From assembly GCA_958452935.1 (NCBI GenBank), contig CAUDVX010000003.1:1-64000 (forward strand): a DNA stretch of 64,000 nt, read 5' to 3'. Positions 47,624 to 56,545 of this stretch are shown here, piece after piece (positions within the stretch are counted from its first letter, which is position 1; each line of letters begins with the position of its first letter). The translations under genes and the position numbers were made by a program. Under the pieces are notes generated by a model. The model searched no databases. It was not told the DNA's origin and worked only from the letters and a program-made list of their open reading frames with translations. This DNA comes from an uncultured Collinsella sp. (GTDB lineage Bacteria > Actinomycetota > Coriobacteriia > Coriobacteriales > Coriobacteriaceae).

Positions 47624-48181
47624 ATGGAATCGGGGAAGATCGATCGTCGCCGACGCTACACGCTCTCGGTTATACGGGAGGCGTTCTTTGCGCTGCTGGC
47701 CGAGGTCGGCTTCGCGAAGATGACGGTGGCGGATATTTGCCGCTGCGCCGATATCAACCGCGGCACGTTCTATTTGCACTACGAGGACAAGTTCGCACTG
47801 CTCGACGCACTTATCGACGAGGCCCTGGCAGCGGCGCCCCCACTCGAGGGAACGGGGGCGGGGGCCCTCTGCCAGCGCCCATCGGCAAACGATGACTATT
47901 ATCTGCTCTACTCGGATGACGATGCGTACGCCCGGGTGGCGCAGCGCGTCGTCGAGCGCGGCGCTGAGCAGATGGTCCCCTCTATCATGGAGAAGACCGG
48001 GCTTTCGCGCGAGGACGCCCGTCTGCTCTTCGTCCACAACGTCCAGGGAAATCTCGCGGTCAACCGCCTGCTCGGTTGGAGGCGAGGGCCCGAGTTCGCC
48101 CACGCCCAGGAGCTGCTCAGCGCCTATTCCGAAGGGGGCATGCGGGCGGTATCGGCCCCTTGCACACCGATCGCGAATTAG
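47624..48181 (+). CDS. TetR-family regulator
   Basis: 185 residues from the ATG at 47624 (GGAGGGG upstream). Opens RRRRYTLSVIREAFFALLAE and VGFAKMTVADICRCADINRG then TFYLHYEDKFALLDALI, the complete TetR HTH. The ligand domain is variable. It is divergent from the SIR2-like operon and probably represses it. Its stop overlaps the convergent cupin gene by four bases. Confidence 0.93.
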   Translation: MESGKIDRRRRYTLSVIREAFFALLAEVGFAKMTVADICRCADINRGTFYLHYEDKFALLDALIDEALAAAPPLEGTGAGALCQRPSANDDYYLLYSDDDAYARVAQRVVERGAEQMVPSIMEKTGLSREDARLLFVHNVQGNLAVNRLLGWRRGPEFAHAQELLSAYSEGGMRAVSAPCTPIAN

Positions 48182-48531
48182 AACATGATAGCGTCGTCGG
48201 CCGTGAAGGCATCAAGGGATCCCTGCTTGACCTGGATGCAGACGTATGTGATGCCCGAGTCGGATGCGGCGCGGAACTGACGGTGTGCGGCGGGGGAAAT
48301 GCGCAGCCAGTCGCCGGCTGCAAGCTCGATTTCCTCACCGTCAATCGTGACCGAGCCAGCGCCTTCGAGCACGCCATAGATTTCCTCGTTTTCCTTGTGT
48401 GCATGGACGAACGGAACGCCAGCGCCGGCGGGAAGATTGTTGACACTCACCTCTGCCCCGGTAAGCCCGAGCACTTCGTGCAGCTCGACACGGCTCTCAT
48501 TACCGATGTGGGTCTTTGCATAATTAGCCAT
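48178..48531 (-). CDS. Cupin-domain protein
   Basis: 117 residues: a single cupin barrel with SVNNLPAGAGVPFVHAHKEN, EEIYGVLEGAGSVTIDGEE and LAAGDWLRISPAAHRQFRAA. Metal ligands are likely His, His, Glu and His. It resembles small stress-linked cupins of the QdtA or ethanolamine-utilisation type; the substrate is unknown. It is divergent from the HxlR gene and probably regulated by it. Confidence 0.9.
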   Translation of the reverse strand: MANYAKTHIGNESRVELHEVLGLTGAEVSVNNLPAGAGVPFVHAHKENEEIYGVLEGAGSVTIDGEEIELAAGDWLRISPAAHRQFRAASDSGITYVCIQVKQGSLDAFTADDAIMF

Positions 48532-48614
48532 AATGGTTCCTCTCTTGGGGTTGATTTACCTTGCAGGCATCTCCTGCGTGAGATATATTCAACGCGAAGG
48601 CTCATGCAAATACG

Positions 48615-48642
48615 AGTACGCACATATTTGTAACTGCGTACT
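48615..48642. promoter_or_regulatory. HxlR operator
   Basis: AGTACGCA (48615-48622) and TGCGTACT (48635-48642) form a perfect 8-bp inverted repeat with a 12-base spacer, between the divergent cupin and HxlR genes. GTAC-type dyads are typical HxlR/HypR sites. Confidence 0.6.
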
Positions 48643-48685
48643 TTTTTGTGAAACCGGTATGGTCAAGGAGGTTGAGTCTCCCGTG

Positions 48686-49009
48686 ATGGCGAAAGAGGAG
48701 CTTCCGGAGTGTCCGGTCGCAACGGCGGTAGCGCTCATTGGCGGCAAGTGGAAGCTGCTCATTATCCGTAACTTGCGCGTACGCCCCTGGCGTTTCAACG
48801 AGTTGCGCCGCGACCTCGAGGGGATCTCTCAGAAGGTGCTTACCGACAGCCTGCGACAGATGGAGGATGATGGGCTGGTCTTTCGCCGCGACTATGGCGA
48901 GAACCCTCCCCGCGTTGAGTATGGCCTTACCGAGCTCGGTCGCCAGATGATGCCCGTCGTGGACTCGCTGGCAGACTTCGGCGCTTATTACAAGACGGTC
49001 GTTTCGTAG
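48686..49009 (+). CDS. HxlR-family regulator
   Basis: 107 residues from the ATG at 48686; a GTG 3 bases earlier and an ATG at 48659 are alternatives because AAGGAGG lies at 48664. The core CPVATAVALIGGKWKLLIIR is the HxlR signature with the redox-sensing Cys near the start (ECPVATAV), then RRDLEGISQKVLTDSLRQME. HxlR proteins often sense electrophiles or oxidants through that Cys. Targets are likely the divergent cupin and the FMN reductase downstream. Confidence 0.92.
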   Translation: MAKEELPECPVATAVALIGGKWKLLIIRNLRVRPWRFNELRRDLEGISQKVLTDSLRQMEDDGLVFRRDYGENPPRVEYGLTELGRQMMPVVDSLADFGAYYKTVVS

Positions 49010-49118
49010 CGGACACGCTGCTTAGGGGGCGGAGAACCGCTACGAGGGTGCTAACGAAAACCTGTCCCGAATCATCAAAAAAGGCCGCGCGCCTGCGGCA
49101 TGAAGGAGGGAGATTTCT

Positions 49119-49649
49119 ATGAATATCGTTGTATTGAGCGGCAGCCCGCGTAAGGGCGCCAATACCGACACCATGGTTGAGGCGTTTGCCGAGACCGCGC
49201 GCGAGGGCGGCAATACGGTCGAGGTCGTCCGTGTTGCCAGCAAGAAAATCGCTGGTTGCCTGGGGTGTGAGTATTGCTTCGCCCATGAGGGCACTTGCGT
49301 GCAGAAGGATGACATGGCCGACGTGATCGAGTCGCTGAAAGGCGCCGATATGGTTGTCTTCGCTTCGCCTATCTACTGGTTTGATATCACTGCGCAGGAG
49401 AAGGCCGCCATCGACCGCCTGTACGCCTTCGGTGCTACGGGCTTCCCGTTCACCAAGACGGCCCTTTTGCTTGATAGCCACAGCGAGGGCGTCTATGATG
49501 CGGCGATCGCTATGTACAAGTCAACCTGCGCGTACTGCAAGTGGGAGGACCAAGGCATTATCACCATCAGCGGTATGACCGAGCGCGATAGCATGGCATC
49601 GTCGCCCAAGTTGGAAGAGGTGCGAGAGCTCGCTCGCAAGCTCGCCTAA
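49119..49649 (+). CDS. NAD(P)H-dependent FMN reductase (flavodoxin-like fold)
   Basis: 176 residues. FMN loop VVLSGSPRKGANTDTMVEAF, a Cys-rich iron-flavoprotein-like stretch (GCLGCEYCFAHEGTCVQKDD) and VFASPIYWFDITAQEKAAID. The Cys pattern fits the multimeric flavodoxin WrbA/iron-sulfur flavoprotein-related group; whether it binds a cluster is not clear. AAGGAGG precedes the ATG. It is 109 bp downstream of hxlR, so a regulatory link is probable. Confidence 0.92.
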   Translation: MNIVVLSGSPRKGANTDTMVEAFAETAREGGNTVEVVRVASKKIAGCLGCEYCFAHEGTCVQKDDMADVIESLKGADMVVFASPIYWFDITAQEKAAIDRLYAFGATGFPFTKTALLLDSHSEGVYDAAIAMYKSTCAYCKWEDQGIITISGMTERDSMASSPKLEEVRELARKLA

Positions 49650-49659
49650 GGGCAAGAAG

Positions 49660-49731
49660 AACGCATGGCAATCGGTGTTGGTGGAAAATGCTTGCTATCC
49701 TTACCAAGAGGAATGCTGATTGCCATGCGTT
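49660..49731. repeat. 14-bp inverted repeat flanking 44 bp
   Basis: AACGCATGGCAATC (49660-49673) and its exact complement (49718-49731) flank a 44-base spacer starting 11 bp after the FMN reductase stop codon. The long stem without a T-run could be a miniature-element remnant or a long hairpin terminator-like structure. Confidence 0.5.
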
Positions 49732-49758
49732 GATGCTTCCGCGGACAATTCCGGCGTG

Positions 49759-50261
49759 CTAAAACGCCTTCTCGTTCAAGAATTCCCTGAACGCGGGAAT
49801 GTCAAAGCCAACGAGACCACGCCCGCGTTCTCCAATGACGCCGTCCTCCAGGAGGCGGCGTTTGTATTGGCTTGCGTAGTTGCTGGCGACGCCCATGCGT
49901 TTGGCTATCTCCGAGACCCTGCTGGGGCCAGAATCGGGCAGCATCGCGAGCAAAAACTCAATGTCTTTATCGGAAAGCTCCCGATAGGTCGTTTCGAGAG
50001 AAGCCCGATGTCATGCTTCTCGAGTTGCCTGAAGACGCCATTCATGCCCGTGCGCCAGTTGCCCTGAGCCTCTTGAGCATATGTCCAATCGATGCCCACT
50101 GGGCCAATTTGAACACCGTTTATGCGCGCGTGAGGCTGTGAGAGGTAGCTATCTGCGGCTTCTTTGGTTCGCTCGATAATATCTTCGAGCATGCCTGGCA
50201 TGGCGGAGACATTTGCTGCGATCCATGGTGGCCCCTTTGCAGGTTTTGCTAACTTTTGCAA
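49759..50261 (-). pseudogene. AAA ATPase remnant, frameshifted and lacking its N-terminus
   Basis: Minus strand: one frame encodes KGPPWIAANVSAMPGMLEDI then QIGPVGIDWTYAQEAQGNWR and NGVFRQLEKHDIGL. A different frame continues LLAMLPDSGPSRVSEIAKRM and GVASNYASQYKRRLLEDGVI to the stop. Together these make the C-terminal half of an archaeal-type ATPase with a winged helix. The P-loop half is missing and a frameshift sits near 49990. Non-functional. Confidence 0.6.
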
Positions 50262-50309
50262 CTTTTGCTAACTTTTGCAACTTTTGCTAAATTTTGCAAG
50301 TTTTGCTAA
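50244..50309. repeat. 19-bp tandem repeat, about 3.5 copies
   Basis: TTTTGCTAACTTTTGCAAC repeats in tandem; the last unit reads TTTTGCTAAATTTTGCAAG, then TTTTGCTAA. Each unit is made of two near-identical 9-10-base halves (TTTTGCTAAC and TTTTGCAAC). It lies exactly where the ATPase remnant loses its 5' part. Confidence 0.8.
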
Positions 50310-50386
50310 TGGCTTAACATGCCTTGTGCCGTGGGATTGCAGGAGTGAAAAACGGGGAGTTCTATTATTCCGACTACGTTGCAACG

Positions 50387-50429
50387 AGCGGGGCCCGGAG
50401 CGCGATGTTGCTGCGCTCCGGGCCCCGCT
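50387..50429. terminator. Very stable hairpin next to the parC 3' end
   Basis: AGCGGGGCCCGGAGCGC (50387-50403) and its exact complement (50413-50429) surround a 9-base loop. T-runs are poor on both sides, so it is an inefficient but very stable transcription barrier, 37 bp from the parC stop codon. Confidence 0.55.
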
Positions 50430-50465
50430 GCTTTGTAAACCCATGACGGTTTGGCCGCCGTTGTT

Positions 50466-52706
50466 TTAGTCAAACAGACTCGGCATGTCGTTTTCTTTCA
50501 TGAGGGCACCGGCAGAAGGCAGGCTCTGCGCGGTGAACTTTTCGGCCGAGACGCCGGCGCCAAGAATCTCCTCGGTCGTGCCGACGGTGGTGACCGAGCG
50601 GCCCTTCTTGGCCGTAAAGGCCTGGACGCCCTGCGTGTTGGTGGTCGTCTTGGTCTTGAGCAGCGACGTGTTGAAGTTCATCAAACGATAGTCGCTCGAG
50701 ACCAGCGCGATGTCGCGGTCCTCCTTGAGCACCTGGGCATACAGCAGCTTGCTGCCACCGTAGATGGCGTTCTTGAGGCGCTTGCGGTTGGTCTTGGTGA
50801 CGTATCCGGAAAGCGCGACGCGCACCACGCGGCCGTTCTCAAAGACGAACAGCACGTCGGCCTTGTAGTCCTCGGGGTCGATGACCCAGATGACACTCTC
50901 ATCGGGTTCCATCTCAAGATCGGTCGGCAGGTACGAGCCCAGCTGGGCCGACTTGGTATCCTCAAACGCCGCAACCTTGCACTTGTACACCTGGCTCTTG
51001 TTGGTAAAGACCAGCAGCTCGTGGGTGTTGGAGGACGGGAACTCGATAAAGGGCTTGTCGCCGTCCTTGTACTTGAGCGTGGTGGCCTTCTTAAGCACGC
51101 GGTCCGTCATCTTCTTAAGGTAGCCATCGCGCGAGAGCATGATGGTGACCGGGTACTCCTCGACCTCGGGCTCCAAGCTTACCTCGATAACCTCATGGGG
51201 CTCAATCCTGCCCGTGCGGCGCGGCATCACGTACTTCTTGTTGACCGCGGCCAGCTCGTCGCTGATGACTTTCTTGATGTTCTCCTCGCTGGAGAGGATC
51301 TCCTCAAGCTCGGCAATCTCGCCCTCAAGCTTGGCAATGTCCTTGGTGCGGTTGAGGATGTACTCCTCGTTGATGTTACGGAGCTTGAGCTCGGCAACAA
51401 ACTCGGCCTGGGTCTCGTCGATGTCGAAACCCTTCATAAGGTTGGGCACGACCTCGGCCTCGAGCTTGGTGCCGCGAATGATGGCGATGGCTTTGTCGAT
51501 GTCGAGCAAGATCGCCTCGAGGCCGTGCAGCAGGTGCAGGCGCTCGGACTTTTTGCCCAGGTCAAAGTTAATGCGGCGACGCGTGGACTCAATACGCCAC
51601 TTGACCCACTCGTGCAGAATCTGGCGCACGCCCATAACACGGGGATAGCCGTCGACGAGTACGTTGAAGTTGCACGAGAACGAATCCTGCAGCGTGGTCG
51701 AGCGATAGAGCTTAGCCATGAGCTTGTCGGGGTCGACACCGCGCTTAAGGTCGATGGCGATGCGCAGACCCGAGAGGTCGGTCTCATCGCGGATGTCAGC
51801 GATTTCCTTGACCTTGCCCTCCTTGGAGAGCTTGACGATGCGCTCGATGATGACATCGGTCTTGGTGGTGTAGGGGATTTCGTAGACCTCGATGATGCGC
51901 TCTTCGGGAATCCAGCGCCAGCGGGAGCGAATCTGGAAGCTGCCAAGGCCGGTCTCGATAATCTTTTCCATCTCCTCGCGGCGGTAGATGATCTCGCCGC
52001 CAGTCGAGAAGTCGGGCATGGGCATGTACTCGAGCAGGTCGCAGTCGGGGTCTTGCAGGTAGTGCATTGTGGCAGTGCAGACCTCGTTGAGGTTGAAGCC
52101 GCAGATGTCGGACGCCATGGCGACGCCGATGCCTTTGTTGGCCGAGACGAGGATGTTGGGGAACGTGGTGGGCAGCAGGCGCGGCTCCTTCATGGCGCCG
52201 TCGTAGCTGTCGACGAAGTCGACCGGGTCCTTGTCGATGTCCTTGAAGATCTCGGCGCTGATGGGGGAGAGCTTGGCCTCGGTATAACGCGAGGCGGCGT
52301 AGCTCAGGTCGCCCGAATAGTACTTGCCAAAGTTGCCCTTCGACTCTACGAAGGGGGCGAGCAGCGCCTCGTTGCCGGTGGCCAGACGCACCATCGTCTC
52401 GTAGATCGCGGCGTCGCCGTGCGGGTTGAGCTTCATGGTCTGGCCCACGATGTTGGCGCTCTTCTGGCGCTCGCCCTTGAGCAGACCCATCTTGTACATG
52501 GTGTAGAGCAGCTTGCGGTGCGAGGGCTTAAAGCCGTCGATCTCGGGGAACGCACGCGAGACGTTGACGCTCATGGCGTAGGGCATGTAGTTGACCTCGA
52601 GCGTCTGCGTGATCGGCTGATCGGTGACCTCGGAGTGCAGGCCGATGACGTTCTCGGCGTTGACCTGCTTTTTCTTTGGCTGGTTCTTCGTCTTCTTCTT
52701 TGCCAC
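50466..52706 (-). CDS. parC: Topoisomerase IV subunit A (ParC-like)
   Basis: 746 residues. The breakage-reunion domain has GFKPSHRKLLYTMYKMGLLK, the QRDR-type NPHGDAAIYETMVR, the catalytic tyrosine in YAASRYTEAKLS and a coiled-coil tower domain (KLEGEIAELEEILSSEENIK). The C-terminal beta-pinwheel follows. There is no gyrase-box (QRRGGKG), which argues for topoisomerase IV rather than gyrase. The position usually held by Ser in the QRDR is Ala here, as in some actinobacterial GyrA. It lies 45 bp after parE on the same strand. It separates daughter chromosomes. Confidence 0.85.
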   Translation of the reverse strand: MAKKKTKNQPKKKQVNAENVIGLHSEVTDQPITQTLEVNYMPYAMSVNVSRAFPEIDGFKPSHRKLLYTMYKMGLLKGERQKSANIVGQTMKLNPHGDAAIYETMVRLATGNEALLAPFVESKGNFGKYYSGDLSYAASRYTEAKLSPISAEIFKDIDKDPVDFVDSYDGAMKEPRLLPTTFPNILVSANKGIGVAMASDICGFNLNEVCTATMHYLQDPDCDLLEYMPMPDFSTGGEIIYRREEMEKIIETGLGSFQIRSRWRWIPEERIIEVYEIPYTTKTDVIIERIVKLSKEGKVKEIADIRDETDLSGLRIAIDLKRGVDPDKLMAKLYRSTTLQDSFSCNFNVLVDGYPRVMGVRQILHEWVKWRIESTRRRINFDLGKKSERLHLLHGLEAILLDIDKAIAIIRGTKLEAEVVPNLMKGFDIDETQAEFVAELKLRNINEEYILNRTKDIAKLEGEIAELEEILSSEENIKKVISDELAAVNKKYVMPRRTGRIEPHEVIEVSLEPEVEEYPVTIMLSRDGYLKKMTDRVLKKATTLKYKDGDKPFIEFPSSNTHELLVFTNKSQVYKCKVAAFEDTKSAQLGSYLPTDLEMEPDESVIWVIDPEDYKADVLFVFENGRVVRVALSGYVTKTNRKRLKNAIYGGSKLLYAQVLKEDRDIALVSSDYRLMNFNTSLLKTKTTTNTQGVQAFTAKKGRSVTTVGTTEEILGAGVSAEKFTAQSLPSAGALMKENDMPSLFD

Positions 52707-52751
52707 GATTTCCTCTTGAACTTCTTATGGGCCGTCGTTATCGATTTGCTG

Positions 52752-54749
52752 CTACTGCAGGTCCAGCTGGTCCAGGTATTCCTTGCCGTGCTCGGAGATA
52801 TGGCGCTTGCGGCCCGCCTCGTCGTTGCCCAGCAACAGGTTGAACATGGTCTCCATCTTGGTGACGTCCTCGGGCTCCACCTTGATCAGGCGGCGCGTCT
52901 CGGGGTTCATGGTGGTGAGCCACATCATGTCCGGATCGTTCTCACCAAGACCCTTTGAGCGGTTGATGGAGCACTTTTGGTCGCCGATTTCCTTGAGGAT
53001 GCCGTTCTTCTCGAGCTCGGTGTAGGCAAAGTAGGTCTTCTCTTTGCAGTTGATCTCGTAGAGCGGCGACTCGGCGATATACACGTAGCCCTCGTCGATA
53101 AGCGTGGGCACCAGGCGATAGAGCATGGTGAGCACGAGCGTGCGGATGTGATAACCGTCGACGTCGGCGTCCGTACAGATGATGACCTTGTTCCAGTTGA
53201 GGTTGTCCAGGTCAAAGGCGCCAAGGTTCTTGATGCGCTTGTCCTTGATCTCCACACCGCAGCCCAGTACGCGCATGAGGTCCATGATGATGTCGGACTT
53301 AAAGATGCGCGGATAATCCTCCTTCAGGCAGTTGAGGATCTTACCGCGGACGGGTATAACGCCCTGGAACTCGGCATCGCGCGACGTGCGAATGGCGCCT
53401 GCTGCCGAGTCGCCCTCTACGATGTAGATCTCGCGACGGGTCTTGTCCTTGGAGCGGCAGTCGATGAATTTCTGCACGCGGTTGGCCATGTCGGTCTTCT
53501 GCTGCAGGTTGGTCTTGATGCTCTGGCGCGTCTTCTCGGCATTCTCGCGCGAGCGCTTGTTGATGAGCACCTGCTCCATGATCTTATTGGCGGCGTCCTT
53601 GTTCTCGATCAAGTAGGTCGAGAGGCGCTCCTTAAAGAAGGCCGTCATGGCCTGCTGGATAAAGCGGTTATTGATGGCTTTCTTGGTCTGGTTTTCGTAG
53701 GACGTCTGAGTGGAGAAGCAGTTGGTCACCAGTACCAGGCAGTCCTGGACGTCCTGCCACTTAATGCCGCTCTCATTTTTGTTGTATTTGCCCTGTTGCT
53801 TGATGTAGGCATCGATGGCGCTGGTCAGAGCGCTACGGGCAGCCTTTTCGGGCGAACCGCCGTTCTCGAGCCACGATGAGTTGTGGTAGTACTCCTGCAT
53901 CATGAAAGTGCGCGAGAAGCACATGCACGCGGTGATTTTTACGTTGTAGTCGGGCAGGTCCTCGCGGTCGCGACCGCGACGGTCGGCCTCGATAAAGAAG
54001 GGCTCGGTAAGGTAGTCGGTACCGACCTTCTCGAGCACATAGTCCTCGATGCCCTTGGGATAGCAAAAATCCTCTTCGGAAAACTCGCCATCGTCGCCCT
54101 CGATACGCAGGCGGAAGGTCACGTTGGCGTTGACCACGGCCTGACGGCGCATGGTCTCGCGATACCAATCGTGGGGAATACTAATCGAGGTAAAGACCTC
54201 AAGATCGGGACGCCACTTGATAGTGGTGCCGGTGCGGTTCTCGTCGCTAGGCTCAATCTCGAGTGCCTTCTTTTTGGCGCCGACGACCTTGCCCTTCTTA
54301 AAGTGTAAGGAGTACTTGTTGCCGTCACGCCAGACGGTGACGTTCATGTACTCGGAAGCGTACTGGGTCGCGCACGAGCCCAGGCCGTTGGTGCCGAGCG
54401 AGAAGTCGTAGTCGCCGCCCTGGTTGTTATTGTATTTGCCGCCGGCGTAGAGCTCACAAAAGACGAGCTCCCAGTTAAAGCGCTTCTCGGAAGGGTTCCA
54501 GTCGAGCGGGCAGCCACGGCCATTGTCCTCTACCTGAATGGAGCCATCGAGAAAGGCGGTAAGGGTGATGAGCTTGCCGTAGCCCTGGCGCGCCTCGTCA
54601 ACGGCGTTGGACAGAATCTCGAAGGCAGCGTGTGCACAGCCATCGAGTCCGTCCGAGCCAAAGATAACGGCAGGGCGCAGGCGTACGCGCTCCTCGTCCT
54701 TGAGCTGGCGGATACTGTCGTTACCATAGTTTGCGGTGTTTTTTGCCAT
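52752..54749 (-). CDS. parE: Topoisomerase IV subunit B (ParE-like), divergent
   Basis: 665 residues. GHKL ATPase: EILSNAVDEARQGYGKLITL, VEDNGRGCPLDW and FSLGTNGLGSCATQY. TOPRIM: YIVEGDSAAGAIRTSRDAEF and CTDADVDGYHIRTLV. The N-terminal sequence reads NDSIRQLKDEERVRLRPAVI, where canonical GyrB/ParE have the EAVRKRPGMYIG motif, so this is a divergent class. Order parE-parC, 45-bp gap, typical of topoisomerase IV. The chromosome should have a separate gyrase. Confidence 0.85.
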   Translation of the reverse strand: MAKNTANYGNDSIRQLKDEERVRLRPAVIFGSDGLDGCAHAAFEILSNAVDEARQGYGKLITLTAFLDGSIQVEDNGRGCPLDWNPSEKRFNWELVFCELYAGGKYNNNQGGDYDFSLGTNGLGSCATQYASEYMNVTVWRDGNKYSLHFKKGKVVGAKKKALEIEPSDENRTGTTIKWRPDLEVFTSISIPHDWYRETMRRQAVVNANVTFRLRIEGDDGEFSEEDFCYPKGIEDYVLEKVGTDYLTEPFFIEADRRGRDREDLPDYNVKITACMCFSRTFMMQEYYHNSSWLENGGSPEKAARSALTSAIDAYIKQQGKYNKNESGIKWQDVQDCLVLVTNCFSTQTSYENQTKKAINNRFIQQAMTAFFKERLSTYLIENKDAANKIMEQVLINKRSRENAEKTRQSIKTNLQQKTDMANRVQKFIDCRSKDKTRREIYIVEGDSAAGAIRTSRDAEFQGVIPVRGKILNCLKEDYPRIFKSDIIMDLMRVLGCGVEIKDKRIKNLGAFDLDNLNWNKVIICTDADVDGYHIRTLVLTMLYRLVPTLIDEGYVYIAESPLYEINCKEKTYFAYTELEKNGILKEIGDQKCSINRSKGLGENDPDMMWLTTMNPETRRLIKVEPEDVTKMETMFNLLLGNDEAGRKRHISEHGKEYLDQLDLQ

Positions 54750-54906
54750 ACTCGCTCTCTCGGTGCTCCCTTGCTGCGTTTAAGTCATATAGATAGTCAA
54801 GGTAGCATAGCCCAGCCCACAGACGATTCCAACCAACACGAAATCCATCGAACAATCGTTCGATTAGATAATGAATGCTTGGAATGCGGGAGGGGCCTGT
54901 CCTGCC

Positions 54907-56289
54907 CTATCCAAACATCTGCGGTAGGTCGATGAAGACGGTTCGATCGCTTTCGCCAGCTTCGAAGCCCGAACGGGAGAAGAATCCATAGCGATGGCAC
55001 TTGAGCCCCGTTGCCTCGACTTGGGCGATTTCCTCGTCGACCATTTTTTGCGTGATGGGGGATTTGCGGAACTTTGCTTCGTAGAATGCGTAGCCCTCGG
55101 GGTCTTGCGTTACCACATCGAATTCGCCGCTCGTTTTGTTTGCGGGATCGTCGTACCAGTACTTGCCTATGGCGTCGAAAGCCGGTTCGATCTTGCCGGT
55201 CCTGTTCTGCCGCACGAGGTATTGACGGCAGATCTCCTCGAACATATGAGGAACGTAGTTTTCCTCGAAGTCTTGGAAGACGTGACGATCATAGAAGACT
55301 TCCGGGTCGAGCAGCTGACGCGCTGAGGCATTGCGGAAAACATAGCGATAGTAAAAGAGCGAAAGCGGATCCACTACAAAGTAGCCGGACTTGCGCTTGT
55401 TCGTAGGGTCGTTGATGGGTGCACGCTTTTGGACGATTTCGAGTGACATGAGCTTGTCGAGCACGTCTGCCATGGCCGGACCGCTCGAGACGTGCGACTG
55501 TGCCAGCACGTCCCCCCAACGGGAGTAACCTTGTGCGAGAGCCCCGAAAACTTCGTTGGCGTTGGTCATCTTCGAGATCTCGGCGTTGAGATAGGACGGC
55601 ACCTCGCTTTCTAAGCGGGCGCCAGGTTCCGTGACGAGCTCGATGATGTTGTCGCGTACGCTTTGGGATTGATCGATGAGGCGATTGTAAAAGGGGATGC
55701 CGCCAAAAACGCTATAGAGCCGCACCTTGTCCTCGGGCGAGAACGCGGGATAGAACTTCGCAGCGTCAAAGTAATCCATGGGTTTAAGCTCAAGCGCGAG
55801 ATCAATTCGCCCGTAGAGGGGGCTTTCATGCTCGATGAGGGATTTCATAATCTCAACGTAGGAGCCGCACAGGACAATGTTTAAACGTGAGTCTTCCCTG
55901 TGAGCGTCGATTGAGGTCTGAAGAATGCTGTCTAAGCCTTTAACCGCATCTCTCAAGTAGGGGTATTCGTCGAGAACGAGGGTAATGTTCTTGTCTTTGG
56001 CTTGGGCAAACAGAAATTCGATGAGCTCGCGGATGCCTGTGAAGGCGAGCGGAGGAAAGCTCAGCGCTTCAGCAACAAGGACGGACAGACTCTCGAGGTT
56101 GTCTGCCTCGGAGGTTTGGCGGCACTCGTAATAGACCGTTGCGACGTCTGACAAATCCGTTAGCGCCTGCTTGATGAGCTCACTTTTTCCGACGCGACGC
56201 CTGCCGTAAATGAGAACATTGCGCTGCTCGGGTGCTTTGAGCGTTTTCTTAATACGGGCGAGTTCACGCTCCCTGCCAATGAATTCCAC
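54907..56289 (-). CDS. Archaeal-type ATPase with DUF234-like C-terminal domain
   Basis: 460 residues from GTG at 56289 (GGAAGGAAC upstream). Walker A IYGRRRVGKSEL, Walker B LVLDEYPYLRDA, sensor NIVLCGSYVEIMKSL, winged helix near MTNANEVFGALAQGYSRWGD, and a C-terminal nuclease-like part (GEFDVVTQDPEGYAFYEAKF, a D...E-x-K restriction-type core). This family belongs to the same broad STAND/AAA group as the DUF4143 proteins. Its upstream region is packed with ACTCGG dyads overlapping the start, suggesting autoregulation by its winged helix. Confidence 0.85.
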   Translation of the reverse strand: MEFIGRERELARIKKTLKAPEQRNVLIYGRRRVGKSELIKQALTDLSDVATVYYECRQTSEADNLESLSVLVAEALSFPPLAFTGIRELIEFLFAQAKDKNITLVLDEYPYLRDAVKGLDSILQTSIDAHREDSRLNIVLCGSYVEIMKSLIEHESPLYGRIDLALELKPMDYFDAAKFYPAFSPEDKVRLYSVFGGIPFYNRLIDQSQSVRDNIIELVTEPGARLESEVPSYLNAEISKMTNANEVFGALAQGYSRWGDVLAQSHVSSGPAMADVLDKLMSLEIVQKRAPINDPTNKRKSGYFVVDPLSLFYYRYVFRNASARQLLDPEVFYDRHVFQDFEENYVPHMFEEICRQYLVRQNRTGKIEPAFDAIGKYWYDDPANKTSGEFDVVTQDPEGYAFYEAKFRKSPITQKMVDEEIAQVEATGLKCHRYGFFSRSGFEAGESDRTVFIDLPQMFG

Positions 56290-56290
56290 T

Positions 56291-56394
56291 TACTCGGTTC
56301 CTTCCGACTCGGTTTTGTCCGAGTTAATTGTATCGCATGAATCAGATTATGCTCGAGATTACTCGGACAAAACCGAGTCGGTTCTGTCCGAGTA
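56291..56394. promoter_or_regulatory. Cluster of ACTCGG-N6-CCGAGT operators
   Basis: ACTCGGTTTTGTCCGAGT (56307-56324), ACTCGGACAAAACCGAGT (56361-56378) and AGTCGGTTCTGTCCGAGT (56377-56394), plus an ACTCGG half-site at 56291-56296 beside the start codon. Three 18-bp dyads share the same arms and the ACAAAA core in either orientation. They lie in the control region of the ATPase gene. Confidence 0.75.
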
Positions 56395-56545
56395 AGTTTG
56401 AATAGTGAACCGAAGTTGTAATGTCCGCATGGCGATGACGAATATGGTTTTCATAATGACAGATATAGTTGACATTGTCTGATATATGCAATATATTTCT
56501 GTCATGCTGCAACGGATATCTGTCCATTACTACGAAAGGAACTCC

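Noticed and set aside
50244..50309. Possible CRISPR array
   Set aside because: Units are contiguous tandem repeats with no unique spacers and no cas genes are near.
50451..52958. Open frame of 835 codons on the plus strand over parC
   Set aside because: It is antisense to a clear ParC gene, has low-complexity Leu/Val/Asp composition and no family resemblance.
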